A stretch of 13,639 nucleotides of DNA from the NCBI GenBank assembly GCA_947471105.1, contig CANIYB010000032.1, positions 1-13,639 of the forward strand, in the 5' to 3' direction. The position numbers and the translations under genes were made by a program. The DNA comes from Cytophagaceae bacterium. GTDB lineage: Bacteria > Bacteroidota > Bacteroidia > Cytophagales > Spirosomataceae. The notes beneath the pieces were generated by a model. That model was given only the letters and a program-made list of their open reading frames with translations, had not been told where the DNA came from and ran no database searches. Shown here in pieces: positions 1 to 7,632 of the stretch (the first letter of the stretch is position 1; each line of letters starts with the position of its first letter).

Positions 1-1474
1 TACTATCCGCCAAATTATGTGCTTCGATTCGATCGTTTTTCAGGTTATATAATTCCCATTTTTTGACTTCATCGTCCCAAACTAATTTCCAATCGCCTTC
101 TCTTATCGCTCTATTGCCAAAATGTTCCCAAGCAATAAAATCTTGCGACTCCCTTTTATTTTGTTTGAAGATGGGCACTAGGCTTTTTCCCTCGACGGCC
201 TTTGTTGATTTAGTGAGCGTTAATTCCATGATGGTCGGAAAGATGTCCATAATGTGTCCCACTTGGTCACTTTGAAAGCTTTTTTTAATGCCGGTGGGGT
301 ATGAAATAATTAAAGGCGTCGAAATTCCCCCTTCATGCATCCAATGTTTGTACATCCGAAAAGGCGTATTACTCGCATAGGCCCATTCTTTTCCATAGGT
401 GGTGTAGCTACCAGGGGCGCCAATTTTCGTGGTCAACGAAGCATTGTATTTGTCCTGCCCTAAATCTTTGGATGAACGATCGTCTAATACTTCATGGCAG
501 GCGCCATTATCTGAGAGGAAGAAAATAACGGTATTGTCAAAGGTTCCATTGGTTTTTAATTCTTGTATTATTTTACCAATTCCTTGGTCCATCTTGTCAA
601 CCATAGCTGCATAGGTAGCCATTTTTTCAATCCACATCCTCTTATCAGCCTCATTTCCAAAATCCACAATCGAGGGATCCGATCCAGGTAAATGGTCAAT
701 GTTTGGGTTTAATTTTATTTTATTTTGTTTGTCAAACCGCTGTTTCCGTAAGGCTTCCCAACCCTGAGTGTATTTGGATTTATAGGAATCAATCAACTCT
801 TGTGGCGCATGGATTGGCCAATGTGGCGCGGTATAGGCTACATAAAGAAAAAATGGTTTTCCAGTCGACTTGTTTTTCTGTAGATAGGAAACGGATTTAT
901 CTGAGATGGCATCCGTAAAATAGTAATTTCCTTTAGGCGCAAACGGCTCATTATCTTCAATGAGCTGGCGTTTAGGCAATAATTCATAGTAACTGTTGGC
1001 CCCCGAAATCAATCCATAAAAGTGATCAAAACCTCGTTGATTAGGCCAATCAGGCTTTTTTTCGCCCACATGCCATTTGCCAGTCATGTAGGTGTTGTAC
1101 CCATTCTTTTTTAATTCTTCGGCGATCGTGGGGGTATTTACGTTTAAAAAACCTTGGTAGGATCCCGTTTTATTCCGATCATAATCACTTGTAATAACCA
1201 TGCCCCCCATTCCTGCTTGGTGCGGATACATGCCAGTGAGTAGGGAAGCTCGACTCGGGCAACAGCGTCCCGCATTGTAAAATTGGGTAAAAATGGCTCC
1301 CTTTTTGCCGAGTAAATCGATGTTTGGCGTTTTGATTTCTGATCCAAATATTCCGATATCGCTATAGCCCATGTCGTCCACCAAAATCACGATGACATTG
1401 GGAGGCGTTTTTTGCGCCAATAGAACCGGTTGAATAGCCATGAAAAACAAGCAAATTAGGATGTAATTTTTCAT
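1..1474 (-). CDS. Secreted arylsulfatase (type I, formylglycine), 3' end outside window
   Basis: Type I sulfatase that hydrolyses sulfate esters, probably on oligosaccharides from this locus. The frame is open from ATG 1474-1472 to base 1 (491 codons, no stop), and the last residues read ELYNLKNDRIEAHNLADS, a typical near-C-terminal stretch, so probably only a short tail is missing. Visible: signal peptide (residues 1-20, ending LLAQ); metal-binding VDDMGYSD with D33/D34; the sulfatase signature C-x-P-S-R as CCPSR, where C71 would become formylglycine; GKWHVG; and SDNGA (D322/N323). The GRCCPSRASLLTG and GMGGM pattern looks like AtsA-type arylsulfatases (perhaps SulfAtlas S1_4, from memory). 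It overlaps the upstream gene by 4 nt (ATGA), so translation is probably coupled. The Cys-type site needs a maturation enzyme, not present here. The sulfated position and sugar are unknown. It differs clearly from the other sulfatase in the window. Confidence 0.93.
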   Translation of the reverse strand, partial: MKNYILICLFFMAIQPVLLAQKTPPNVIVILVDDMGYSDIGIFGSEIKTPNIDLLGKKGAIFTQFYNAGRCCPSRASLLTGMYPHQAGMGGMVITSDYDRNKTGSYQGFLNVNTPTIAEELKKNGYNTYMTGKWHVGEKKPDWPNQRGFDHFYGLISGANSYYELLPKRQLIEDNEPFAPKGNYYFTDAISDKSVSYLQKNKSTGKPFFLYVAYTAPHWPIHAPQELIDSYKSKYTQGWEALRKQRFDKQNKIKLNPNIDHLPGSDPSIVDFGNEADKRMWIEKMATYAAMVDKMDQGIGKIIQELKTNGTFDNTVIFFLSDNGACHEVLDDRSSKDLGQDKYNASLTTKIGAPGSYTTYGKEWAYASNTPFRMYKHWMHEGGISTPLIISYPTGIKKSFQSDQVGHIMDIFPTIMELTLTKSTKAVEGKSLVPIFKQNKRESQDFIAWEHFGNRAIREGDWKLVWDDEVKKWELYNLKNDRIEAHNLADS

Positions 1475-3303
1475 TGCTTAGTCAGTTTAAGTTCTTCCAT
1501 GAGGGCCAACGAGAAAAAGGCTGAGGTATATGCGCAAGTGATTGGAAACCAAGGTCTAAATGCGGCGCCGACGGCCGAATGAATTGTTTTTCCAATAATC
1601 CCCCCATAAGCTTGTCGGTCAGGTCCTTGGTATTGATTTTTCATACACCAAGTTAATGATTTTCGAGCCATCACGACATATTTTTTCTCTCCTGAAGCTG
1701 CATAAAGTTGGTATAATAAATAGCTCCATAATGCTGTGCCTTTTTCGCTGATGCCCACTTTCTCCACCGGCTCATCCGTGATAAAGTTCCAATGGCCATC
1801 TGGTTTTTGCCAGGCTTGCATGCGATCAGCCATTTTTTTTGCTAAATTGAGGTAAGGCCCCTTAGGGTTGTTTCGGTGTGCTGCCAATAATCCTTCCATA
1901 GCCCAGCCAAGTCCCCGAGTCATTTTTATGGTCGGCTGAACCCCGGTTTTTTGATGCCATCCTCGCTCCCATAGTCCGTCGGGCCGACTCAATTTTTTCA
2001 AATGCTCTTGTATATATTGTTCGGCCATGTTGAAATACTTAGGGTCTTTCGTTATGGCATATAAATTAGCAATTCCTTCCGCTCCAAAACCTGATTCATC
2101 AATAGTATGCTCTGAAAATTTTTGTTCATCCACATAATAATCTTGTGGGATAAGCCCATATTGGGTCATTAAGCGATCTGTAGTTTCAGCTAATAATTTC
2201 GCCGCATCTAAGTATTTTTTATTTCCTGTTTCCGTGTACAATGGAATCCAAGCCCAACCTGAAAAAAAGTTCGCATCCGAAGTACTGTAACATTGTTGGT
2301 ACCCAAAATCTGGCAAAATAATATCTCTTCTCCAGCGGGAAAGTGGCACACCAAACATAGGATGAGTGACATCCATGATTCGCGTGTTTATGGCCGACTG
2401 ACCTATTTTTTCTGCTGCTGACAAAAGCCCTGCTGCGGATGTGGAAATAGTTAGCTCCGATATTTTTCGGGCGTTTAAAAGCACTTTTACCGCGGGTCCT
2501 GAACCCCATATCCAATGATTTGATCGGTAAGTTTGCGCATCTAAATCATAAAATAAGTTGAGCCCCCCGTAAGTCAGACTGCTGGTATTATTATTTTGAG
2601 ATCTAAGGATGTAATCGATGGATTTTGAAAGGGCTATTTTTAAGTTTTTTTGAGTTAAAGCACTATTTGTTAGCTCCGACCTTCCTATGGTATTTTTAGA
2701 CCAATTTATTTTATGATTGATTGTTTTTGATATTCCATTTTCTTTGTAATGTAACGTAATTGTACCTTTCCAATCCTCACTTAAAGGAGTAAAATGATAG
2801 GTCAATGCACCATTTATTGGCTGCACGATTTGCTGAATATAAAAATCTTTAATTCGGCGTGCACGTGGTTCAATATAGAGTGAGTTTTCCCAGTCTTCCA
2901 AACGGTCGGCCTCTAGGTTTATTTTCTTTATATTTTGTTCAGACTTTTTGAAAAAATGCTGATTCCAAGCGGAAACCGTGGCTATTGAGTCAAGCATAAT
3001 ATGTCCTTTCATACCTGGATTTCGAATAATGTCAACCACGGGATACCAAATTTGCTTGTTTGGTATGGGATTAGGTAATACCGTTTGTGGCTCAGGATGT
3101 TCGGTTGAAATATCGGTGATCTTCGTTATCCGAGTATTTCGATCACTTCTTATATGAATTTTTACGTCTTGAACGCTAGCTCCTAAGTTGGCATGAATCG
3201 TAATTCCGGTACCGTCCTGACCCCAAGAAATCTCATGTTGATTGGCTTGTGCAAACACTATTTCTGAGGACAATAAGAATAAACTGATGAATAGAGATCT
3301 CAT
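1471..3303 (-). CDS. Two-part secreted (alpha/alpha)-barrel glycosidase-like protein, GH88/GH105-related candidate
   Basis: 610 residues with a signal peptide (MRSLFISLFLLSSEIVFAQ). Residues about 20-215 look beta-rich and match no family I recognise. Residues about 220-605 show repeated helical hairpins with aromatic and GxG motifs (FSGWAWIPLY; TIDESGFGAEG at 400-410, with D402/E403; TRGLGWAMEG at 462-471), like the (alpha/alpha)6 barrels of GH88/GH105 unsaturated uronyl hydrolases. The TRGLGWAMEG segment recalls the GH105 ARGNGW motif. I infer that it removes an unsaturated or saturated uronic acid from lyase products, complementing the neighbouring GH88. It starts at ATG 3303 inside the GH88 stop (ATGA overlap) and ends inside the start of the next sulfatase (another ATGA). 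It is much longer than a usual GH88 or GH105 (about 350-400 residues) because of the N-terminal part. It could belong to another barrel glycosidase family (such as GH154) or an unclassified one. The fold is likely; the exact activity is uncertain. Confidence 0.72.
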   Translation of the reverse strand: MRSLFISLFLLSSEIVFAQANQHEISWGQDGTGITIHANLGASVQDVKIHIRSDRNTRITKITDISTEHPEPQTVLPNPIPNKQIWYPVVDIIRNPGMKGHIMLDSIATVSAWNQHFFKKSEQNIKKINLEADRLEDWENSLYIEPRARRIKDFYIQQIVQPINGALTYHFTPLSEDWKGTITLHYKENGISKTINHKINWSKNTIGRSELTNSALTQKNLKIALSKSIDYILRSQNNNTSSLTYGGLNLFYDLDAQTYRSNHWIWGSGPAVKVLLNARKISELTISTSAAGLLSAAEKIGQSAINTRIMDVTHPMFGVPLSRWRRDIILPDFGYQQCYSTSDANFFSGWAWIPLYTETGNKKYLDAAKLLAETTDRLMTQYGLIPQDYYVDEQKFSEHTIDESGFGAEGIANLYAITKDPKYFNMAEQYIQEHLKKLSRPDGLWERGWHQKTGVQPTIKMTRGLGWAMEGLLAAHRNNPKGPYLNLAKKMADRMQAWQKPDGHWNFITDEPVEKVGISEKGTALWSYLLYQLYAASGEKKYVVMARKSLTWCMKNQYQGPDRQAYGGIIGKTIHSAVGAAFRPWFPITCAYTSAFFSLALMEELKLTKQ

Positions 3304-4469
3304 TTTTTATTTTTTTGACGAACTAATGCTTCTAAAAAATAGTAATCGGCATACACGATGGGTGCATCTATTTCAAATCCATTTGGCAAACCACCTGTGC
3401 TGTGATTTAAAAGAAAGCCATGAGAAGAAGAGGCTACAGGGGCTAAATAATCCGTAGAACTAAGGCTTGCTAAGATCTTGTCTGCAAATCCTTGGTAATA
3501 GTTTTTTTTGTAGGGTTGGAGGTTTGCCAACTCATACAATGCGGAAGCAGTTATAGCAGCGGCGGAGGCATCTCTGGGTACATGGGGGATTTTAGGATCA
3601 TCAAAATCCCAATAAGGAACAAGGTCAGAAGGTAATCTAGGGTGATTTAAGATGTATTGAGCAATATTTTCAGCTAATTTTAAATATTCCTTTTTTCCAG
3701 TTTCACGATAACATACCGCGTAGCCATACAAAGCCCATGCTTGGCCTCGCGCCCACGCAGATGCATGCGCATAGCCTTGATGCGTATTTTTTTTCACCAC
3801 CGCACCCGTTTGAACATCGTAATCTAATACATGGTACGAACTGAAATCAGGCCTAAAATGATTTTTCATGGTTGTGTTGGCATGCGAAACGGCAACCTTA
3901 TAAAAGGCTGAATCTTTCGTTTCCTTAAAGGCCCAAAACAATAATTCTAGGTTCATCATGTTGTCGATGATCACTGGGTTAGCCCATTTGTCCCGACTAT
4001 GATCCCAAGAACGAATAACACCTGTGTTGGGGTTGAATCTTTTTATGTTGGTTCTGGCCGACTGGATTAAGATATCACGATAAGTGGAATTATTAGTCAA
4101 ACGAAGCCCATTTCCAAAACTAGTGAACATCTTAAATCCCATGTCATGGGTTCCTGCGTTCATTTTTTCTTTCTCTAATGGGAGGGTATAATTTTCTGCT
4201 TGGGCAGCCCACTTTTTATTTCCTGTTAGTTCATATAGATACCACAAGCCCCCAGGGAAAAATCCTGAACACCAGTCTTTTGACGCAACTAAAATTAATG
4301 AATCGTTGCGCACGGTTCTCGGACTCACTTTATCGCTATTTCTGGAAGCAACTCGGGACGACTCCCTCAGCGCATAATCCATTTGAGATTCTATTTTTGT
4401 GATCAGGCTGGCTTGTTGGGCCGCGCCGCTAAAACACAGTAGCGAGAAAAAAACGACGTATTTGTTCAT
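3300..4469 (-). CDS. GH88 unsaturated glucuronyl/uronyl hydrolase
   Basis: Removes the 4,5-unsaturated uronic acid from the non-reducing end of oligosaccharides made by polysaccharide lyases, by hydrating the double bond. 389 residues, normal for GH88, with an N-terminal signal (MNKYVVFFSLLCFSGAAQQ), so it is likely periplasmic. Diagnostic motifs run in order: DWCSGFFPGGLWYLYELTG (65-83), THDMGF with D109, VIIDNMMNLELL with D169, WARGQAWALYGY, and a C-terminal HGFLLNH followed by DAPIVYADYYFLEALVR. D109 and D169 correspond to the two aspartates (D88 and D149) known to be catalytic in Bacillus unsaturated glucuronyl hydrolase. Start ATG 4469 lies 1 nt after the sulfatase stop (TAA-C-ATG), and its TGA overlaps the next ATG, so it sits in a coupled cassette. 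The pairing with heparinase-fold lyases upstream strongly supports the role. Preference for sulfated or unsulfated substrate cannot be read. Confidence 0.95.
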   Translation of the reverse strand: MNKYVVFFSLLCFSGAAQQASLITKIESQMDYALRESSRVASRNSDKVSPRTVRNDSLILVASKDWCSGFFPGGLWYLYELTGNKKWAAQAENYTLPLEKEKMNAGTHDMGFKMFTSFGNGLRLTNNSTYRDILIQSARTNIKRFNPNTGVIRSWDHSRDKWANPVIIDNMMNLELLFWAFKETKDSAFYKVAVSHANTTMKNHFRPDFSSYHVLDYDVQTGAVVKKNTHQGYAHASAWARGQAWALYGYAVCYRETGKKEYLKLAENIAQYILNHPRLPSDLVPYWDFDDPKIPHVPRDASAAAITASALYELANLQPYKKNYYQGFADKILASLSSTDYLAPVASSSHGFLLNHSTGGLPNGFEIDAPIVYADYYFLEALVRQKNKK

Positions 4470-4470
4470 G

Positions 4471-6060
4471 TTATCTGGATTGATTTTGAGTTTTCAATAG
4501 GTTGGTTAAAATCTCCTGGTGTTGTTTTAAAACACTTGAATATTCAGCTTTTAAGGCCAAATTTTCTTTTTCGAGAGGATCTTTTTTATAATCATAAAGT
4601 TCTATGCCGATCACTGGATTATCTGCATTGATTTTAGAGGTATGAAACTCCCCTTTAAACCAAGTGACCATTCTAAATTGGTCAGTTCTAATCGCATAGC
4701 CCATCGCTTTATCGTTCAGGCGGGGATATTGACTTTGAGCAAAATTCTTAATTTTTAGGCTAGGGTTTTTCATGGCAGGAACTAAACTTTTTCCTGCTAG
4801 ACCATTGGGGATTTGAAGTCCTGCTAATTCGGTTAGCGTTGGAAATACATCCACAAACTCGGAAATTCCTTTTGCTTGTTGGCCTCCTTTGAAACCTGGC
4901 GCTGAGAAAATTAAGGGAGCTCTTGTGGCCTGTTCAAAATTGCTATGTTTTGCCCACATCGTGTGGTCACCTAAATGCCAACCGTGGTCTCCCCAGAGTA
5001 CGATAATGGTGTTTTTGTCTAAACCATGTTCTTTTAGTGCAGCTAAAAGCAACCCTACTTGGGCATCCGTATAACTCACACTGGCATAATAACCATGAAG
5101 CAGTAATCGCTGTAATTCATCTGATTTAGGCGAATAGCCGGTTGGCATACGCTCGCCAGAAGGTAAAATATATTGATTGACCAACTCGTTTGACGGCTGA
5201 AATGCAAACTCAGGAGTACCTGTGGATAAGGACTGAAACTCTGCTAACTTAAGTGAGGATCGGTTGTATAAATCCCAGTATTTTTTAGGAGCAACAAAGG
5301 GTAAATGAGGTTTAGTTAGACCTACCGCCATAAAAAATGGGTTACCTTCGGATTTTAATTTTTTAATTTGTTGGATTGCTTTTAAGGCATTTGCCCCATC
5401 TATATAAGCGTCATCAGGAACATCGATGGCTTCGTAAAGAGGACGGTGGCCATTTTCGACAAAGTCCTCTAATTCTTTTCCTTTTAACCCATTTTTTATT
5501 CCTTCCTCTCGGAAGCTTCCGATCAATCGAATAAGTTCCTGCGATTGATAATAGTTGTTAAAGGGCTTATTAAAACCTTTGGCAAAATCATCTTTGTCTA
5601 GTTTTAAGTAGGGTACAGACCAAGAAACCTCATCTGAATTTTTGTCTACAGACCTTGAGTCAAATACCTTACCAATTCCAGATGTGGTGTAACCTTGTTG
5701 GCGGAAATACTGAGGCAATGTTAATATGTTAGGAACTTTATCGCGTATCAGCGTTTTTAAATCCCAAATCTGTGTGTAATCTGGCCGCTGTCCTGTAAGT
5801 AAGCTAGCTCTGGTGGGTGCGCAAACGGCTTGTTGGCAATAATTTGACAAAAAAACTGTGCCTGATGAAGCTAGTTTATCAATATTAGGCGAGTGTACTT
5901 GAGTTTCCCCATAACAACCTAGCATGGGCTTAAGATCGTCGATGGCTATGAAAAGTACGTTGGGTTTTGATTTATTTTGTGCAAATGCACAGAGAGTAAT
6001 GAAATGAAGAATCGTAAAAAAATAGGTTGCTTTTTTCATAGGTTTGGAGAACACTTGCAT
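4471..6060 (-). CDS. Secreted iduronate-2-sulfatase-like sulfatase
   Basis: Type I formylglycine sulfatase of the iduronate-2-sulfatase (IDS) kind, probably SulfAtlas S1_7 by motif. In this setting it is likely to act on a sulfated uronic acid or neighbouring sugar. Motifs, counted from ATG 6060: IAIDDLKPMLGCYG with metal ligands D41/D42; AVCAPTRASLLTG with formylglycine Cys80; IWDLKT; TKPHLPFVAPKKYWDLY; and WGDHGWHLGDHTMWAKHSN with D358/H359. The last two are hallmarks of IDS relatives. The frame opens with TTG at 6063, directly followed by ATG 6060. A further ATG at 6039 (MKKATYFFTILHF, ending CAFAQ) gives a cleaner signal peptide and may be the true start. It follows susD by 68 bp holding a hairpin and is followed by GH88 after 1 nt. 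It is full length (about 520-529 residues). Ulvan or other sulfated-glycan activity is equally possible, since the family is not restricted to iduronate. Confidence 0.93.
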   Translation of the reverse strand: MQVFSKPMKKATYFFTILHFITLCAFAQNKSKPNVLFIAIDDLKPMLGCYGETQVHSPNIDKLASSGTVFLSNYCQQAVCAPTRASLLTGQRPDYTQIWDLKTLIRDKVPNILTLPQYFRQQGYTTSGIGKVFDSRSVDKNSDEVSWSVPYLKLDKDDFAKGFNKPFNNYYQSQELIRLIGSFREEGIKNGLKGKELEDFVENGHRPLYEAIDVPDDAYIDGANALKAIQQIKKLKSEGNPFFMAVGLTKPHLPFVAPKKYWDLYNRSSLKLAEFQSLSTGTPEFAFQPSNELVNQYILPSGERMPTGYSPKSDELQRLLLHGYYASVSYTDAQVGLLLAALKEHGLDKNTIIVLWGDHGWHLGDHTMWAKHSNFEQATRAPLIFSAPGFKGGQQAKGISEFVDVFPTLTELAGLQIPNGLAGKSLVPAMKNPSLKIKNFAQSQYPRLNDKAMGYAIRTDQFRMVTWFKGEFHTSKINADNPVIGIELYDYKKDPLEKENLALKAEYSSVLKQHQEILTNLLKTQNQSR

Positions 6061-6072
6061 CAAGCGCGTAAA

Positions 6073-6110
6073 TTAAAAATAACTCCCCAATAATAGGGAG
6101 TTATTTTTAA
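6073..6110 (-). terminator. Perfect 15-bp hairpin between susD and the sulfatase, possible attenuator
   Basis: An uninterrupted inverted repeat with arms at 6073-6087 and 6096-6110 and an 8-base loop (6088-6095). In the transcript the 3' arm reads GGGAGUUAUUUUUAA and continues into UUUAC, giving a stem with U-rich downstream bases. It lies 18 bp past the susD stop and 12 bp before the next ATG (6060). It resembles an intrinsic terminator, but the GC core is only 4-5 pairs and the U run is part of the stem, so partial termination or 3'-end protection of susCD mRNA is more likely than a complete stop. The symmetric A/T flanks would also work on the other strand. Confidence 0.7.
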
Positions 6111-6128
6111 AATTACAGAGAAAAATGA

Positions 6129-7604
6129 TTATTTGATGGAAGGGTTATTAACTAACTCCACATCAGGTAAATACAATGTAAATCGAGCGATGCTTCCTCC
6201 TGTAGGAGTTTTTCCAGCAGCTTTCGCTACGGCATCGGCACGGCCAGTTCTCACCATATCCCACCATCTTTTACACTCATAGATAAACTCATATCCTCTT
6301 TCTTGGAAAATTAAATCGTCAAAAGCTGTTTTGGATAATCCCGTAGGAAAGTCAGCCAAAGTGCTCGACTTAGCTAAGTCTACTCCATATCCTCTTCTAC
6401 GCACTTGGTTTACCGCGTCATATGCAGCTTGTGTTGGACCATTTAATTGGTTTTCACATTCAGCAAAAATTAAATAAGCCTCAGCAAAACGATATAAATA
6501 ATAATCATTTCCAGCAGCCGTTTCTTCTGGCGCAGCACCATCTCTGAATTTACCAAACATGTACGTGGCACTTGGAATTAAATTGGCTTTTACCTTAACT
6601 CCTTTGATGGTAATGGTATCGATCAAATTCCAATTTCTACGTAGATCTTTTCTGTCCCAATCTTTAATCAAAGGAGAGTTACGGCACATTAATGCGGAGA
6701 TTCCACGAGCGGCTAGACCCGCGTCTAATGCTCTACCTTCGAACGCATAGGTTGGCAAAAATGAACCTAATGCTTTTTGTTGCGAAAATTTGATGGCAAA
6801 TATTTCCTCTGAATTTGTAGGCGTAGATGGCGAATATAAAGTCTCTAATGATTTAACTAAATCATAGCCATAGGTTGCTTTATTATCGATTACTTCTTTG
6901 GCTTTCAAACGTGCATTGGCATAATCCTTGGTCCACAAATAAATGTCGGCAAGCATCATTTTTGCACTTCCTTTAGTCGCTCTACCTGTATTCGCCTCAG
7001 GGACTTTATTAGGTAAATTAGCTTCACAAAAGGCTAAGTCTTTGATGATTTGATCGATGATCGTCTTGGAACTTGTTAATGGTAAGGCTGTTCCGTCAGA
7101 ATTTTCGATTGGCGATAAACGCAATGGCACGTCGCCATGCATACGGGTCAACCACCAATAGCATAAGGCGCGAACAAAATAAGCCTCAGCTTTATATGGC
7201 GCTTTGATGTTTTCAGCGAGTGACTTATCATCATCGATTGCTTTAATGATCAAATTTGATTTTCCGATGGCTTCATAAAAAGTAGTCCATCGTGCCGCAT
7301 TATCATTTCTTTGAGGCTCAAAATTATAGTTCATATAATTCGTTCCACCCCCAGCAGGCAATTGGCAATACTCAGCTAAACCTTCAATATCTCTTGTTAA
7401 AGTAGATTCCCAGAGACGACCACGAGAACGTGAAAGTGGCTCGTAGGCTCCGATGACAAACGCATCCAAAAGAGGCTTGCTTAGTGTTGAAATTTGATAA
7501 CGAGCAGGAGGAACTTCTTCTAGAAATTTCTCGCAGCTTGAAAGGGATCCCATTATGAGGATCATTAAAATGGGAATTATTTGTATGTTTTTTATCTTTT
7601 TCAT
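6129..7604 (-). CDS. SusD/RagB-family glycan-binding outer-membrane lipoprotein
   Basis: Surface lipoprotein that caps the SusC channel and binds the target oligosaccharide. 491 residues starting at ATG 7604. The signal is lipoprotein type: MKKIKNIQII, a hydrophobic run, then lipobox LSSC with acylated Cys24, followed by EKFLEEVPP, the usual SusD mature start. The middle shows helical TPR-like repeats (YFVRALCYWWLTRMHGDVPL; KGSAKMMLADIYLWTKDY), and the C-terminal part carries the characteristic FQERGYEFIYECKRWWDMVRTGRA. It is somewhat shorter than many SusD proteins (500-600). It begins 28 bp after the susC-like stop, the fixed SusC-SusD order, and is almost certainly cotranscribed with it. 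The ligand cannot be read from sequence; the neighbours imply an acidic sulfated oligosaccharide. Confidence 0.97.
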   Translation of the reverse strand: MKKIKNIQIIPILMILIMGSLSSCEKFLEEVPPARYQISTLSKPLLDAFVIGAYEPLSRSRGRLWESTLTRDIEGLAEYCQLPAGGGTNYMNYNFEPQRNDNAARWTTFYEAIGKSNLIIKAIDDDKSLAENIKAPYKAEAYFVRALCYWWLTRMHGDVPLRLSPIENSDGTALPLTSSKTIIDQIIKDLAFCEANLPNKVPEANTGRATKGSAKMMLADIYLWTKDYANARLKAKEVIDNKATYGYDLVKSLETLYSPSTPTNSEEIFAIKFSQQKALGSFLPTYAFEGRALDAGLAARGISALMCRNSPLIKDWDRKDLRRNWNLIDTITIKGVKVKANLIPSATYMFGKFRDGAAPEETAAGNDYYLYRFAEAYLIFAECENQLNGPTQAAYDAVNQVRRRGYGVDLAKSSTLADFPTGLSKTAFDDLIFQERGYEFIYECKRWWDMVRTGRADAVAKAAGKTPTGGSIARFTLYLPDVELVNNPSIK

Positions 7605-7632
7605 AACCTGAATAATTTAAAATTTTAAAGAA

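Noticed and set aside
1253..1270. Double Cys (CCPSR) as a damaged sulfatase active site
   Set aside because: The first Cys satisfies C-x-P-x-R normally and the second fills the variable position, so the site looks intact.
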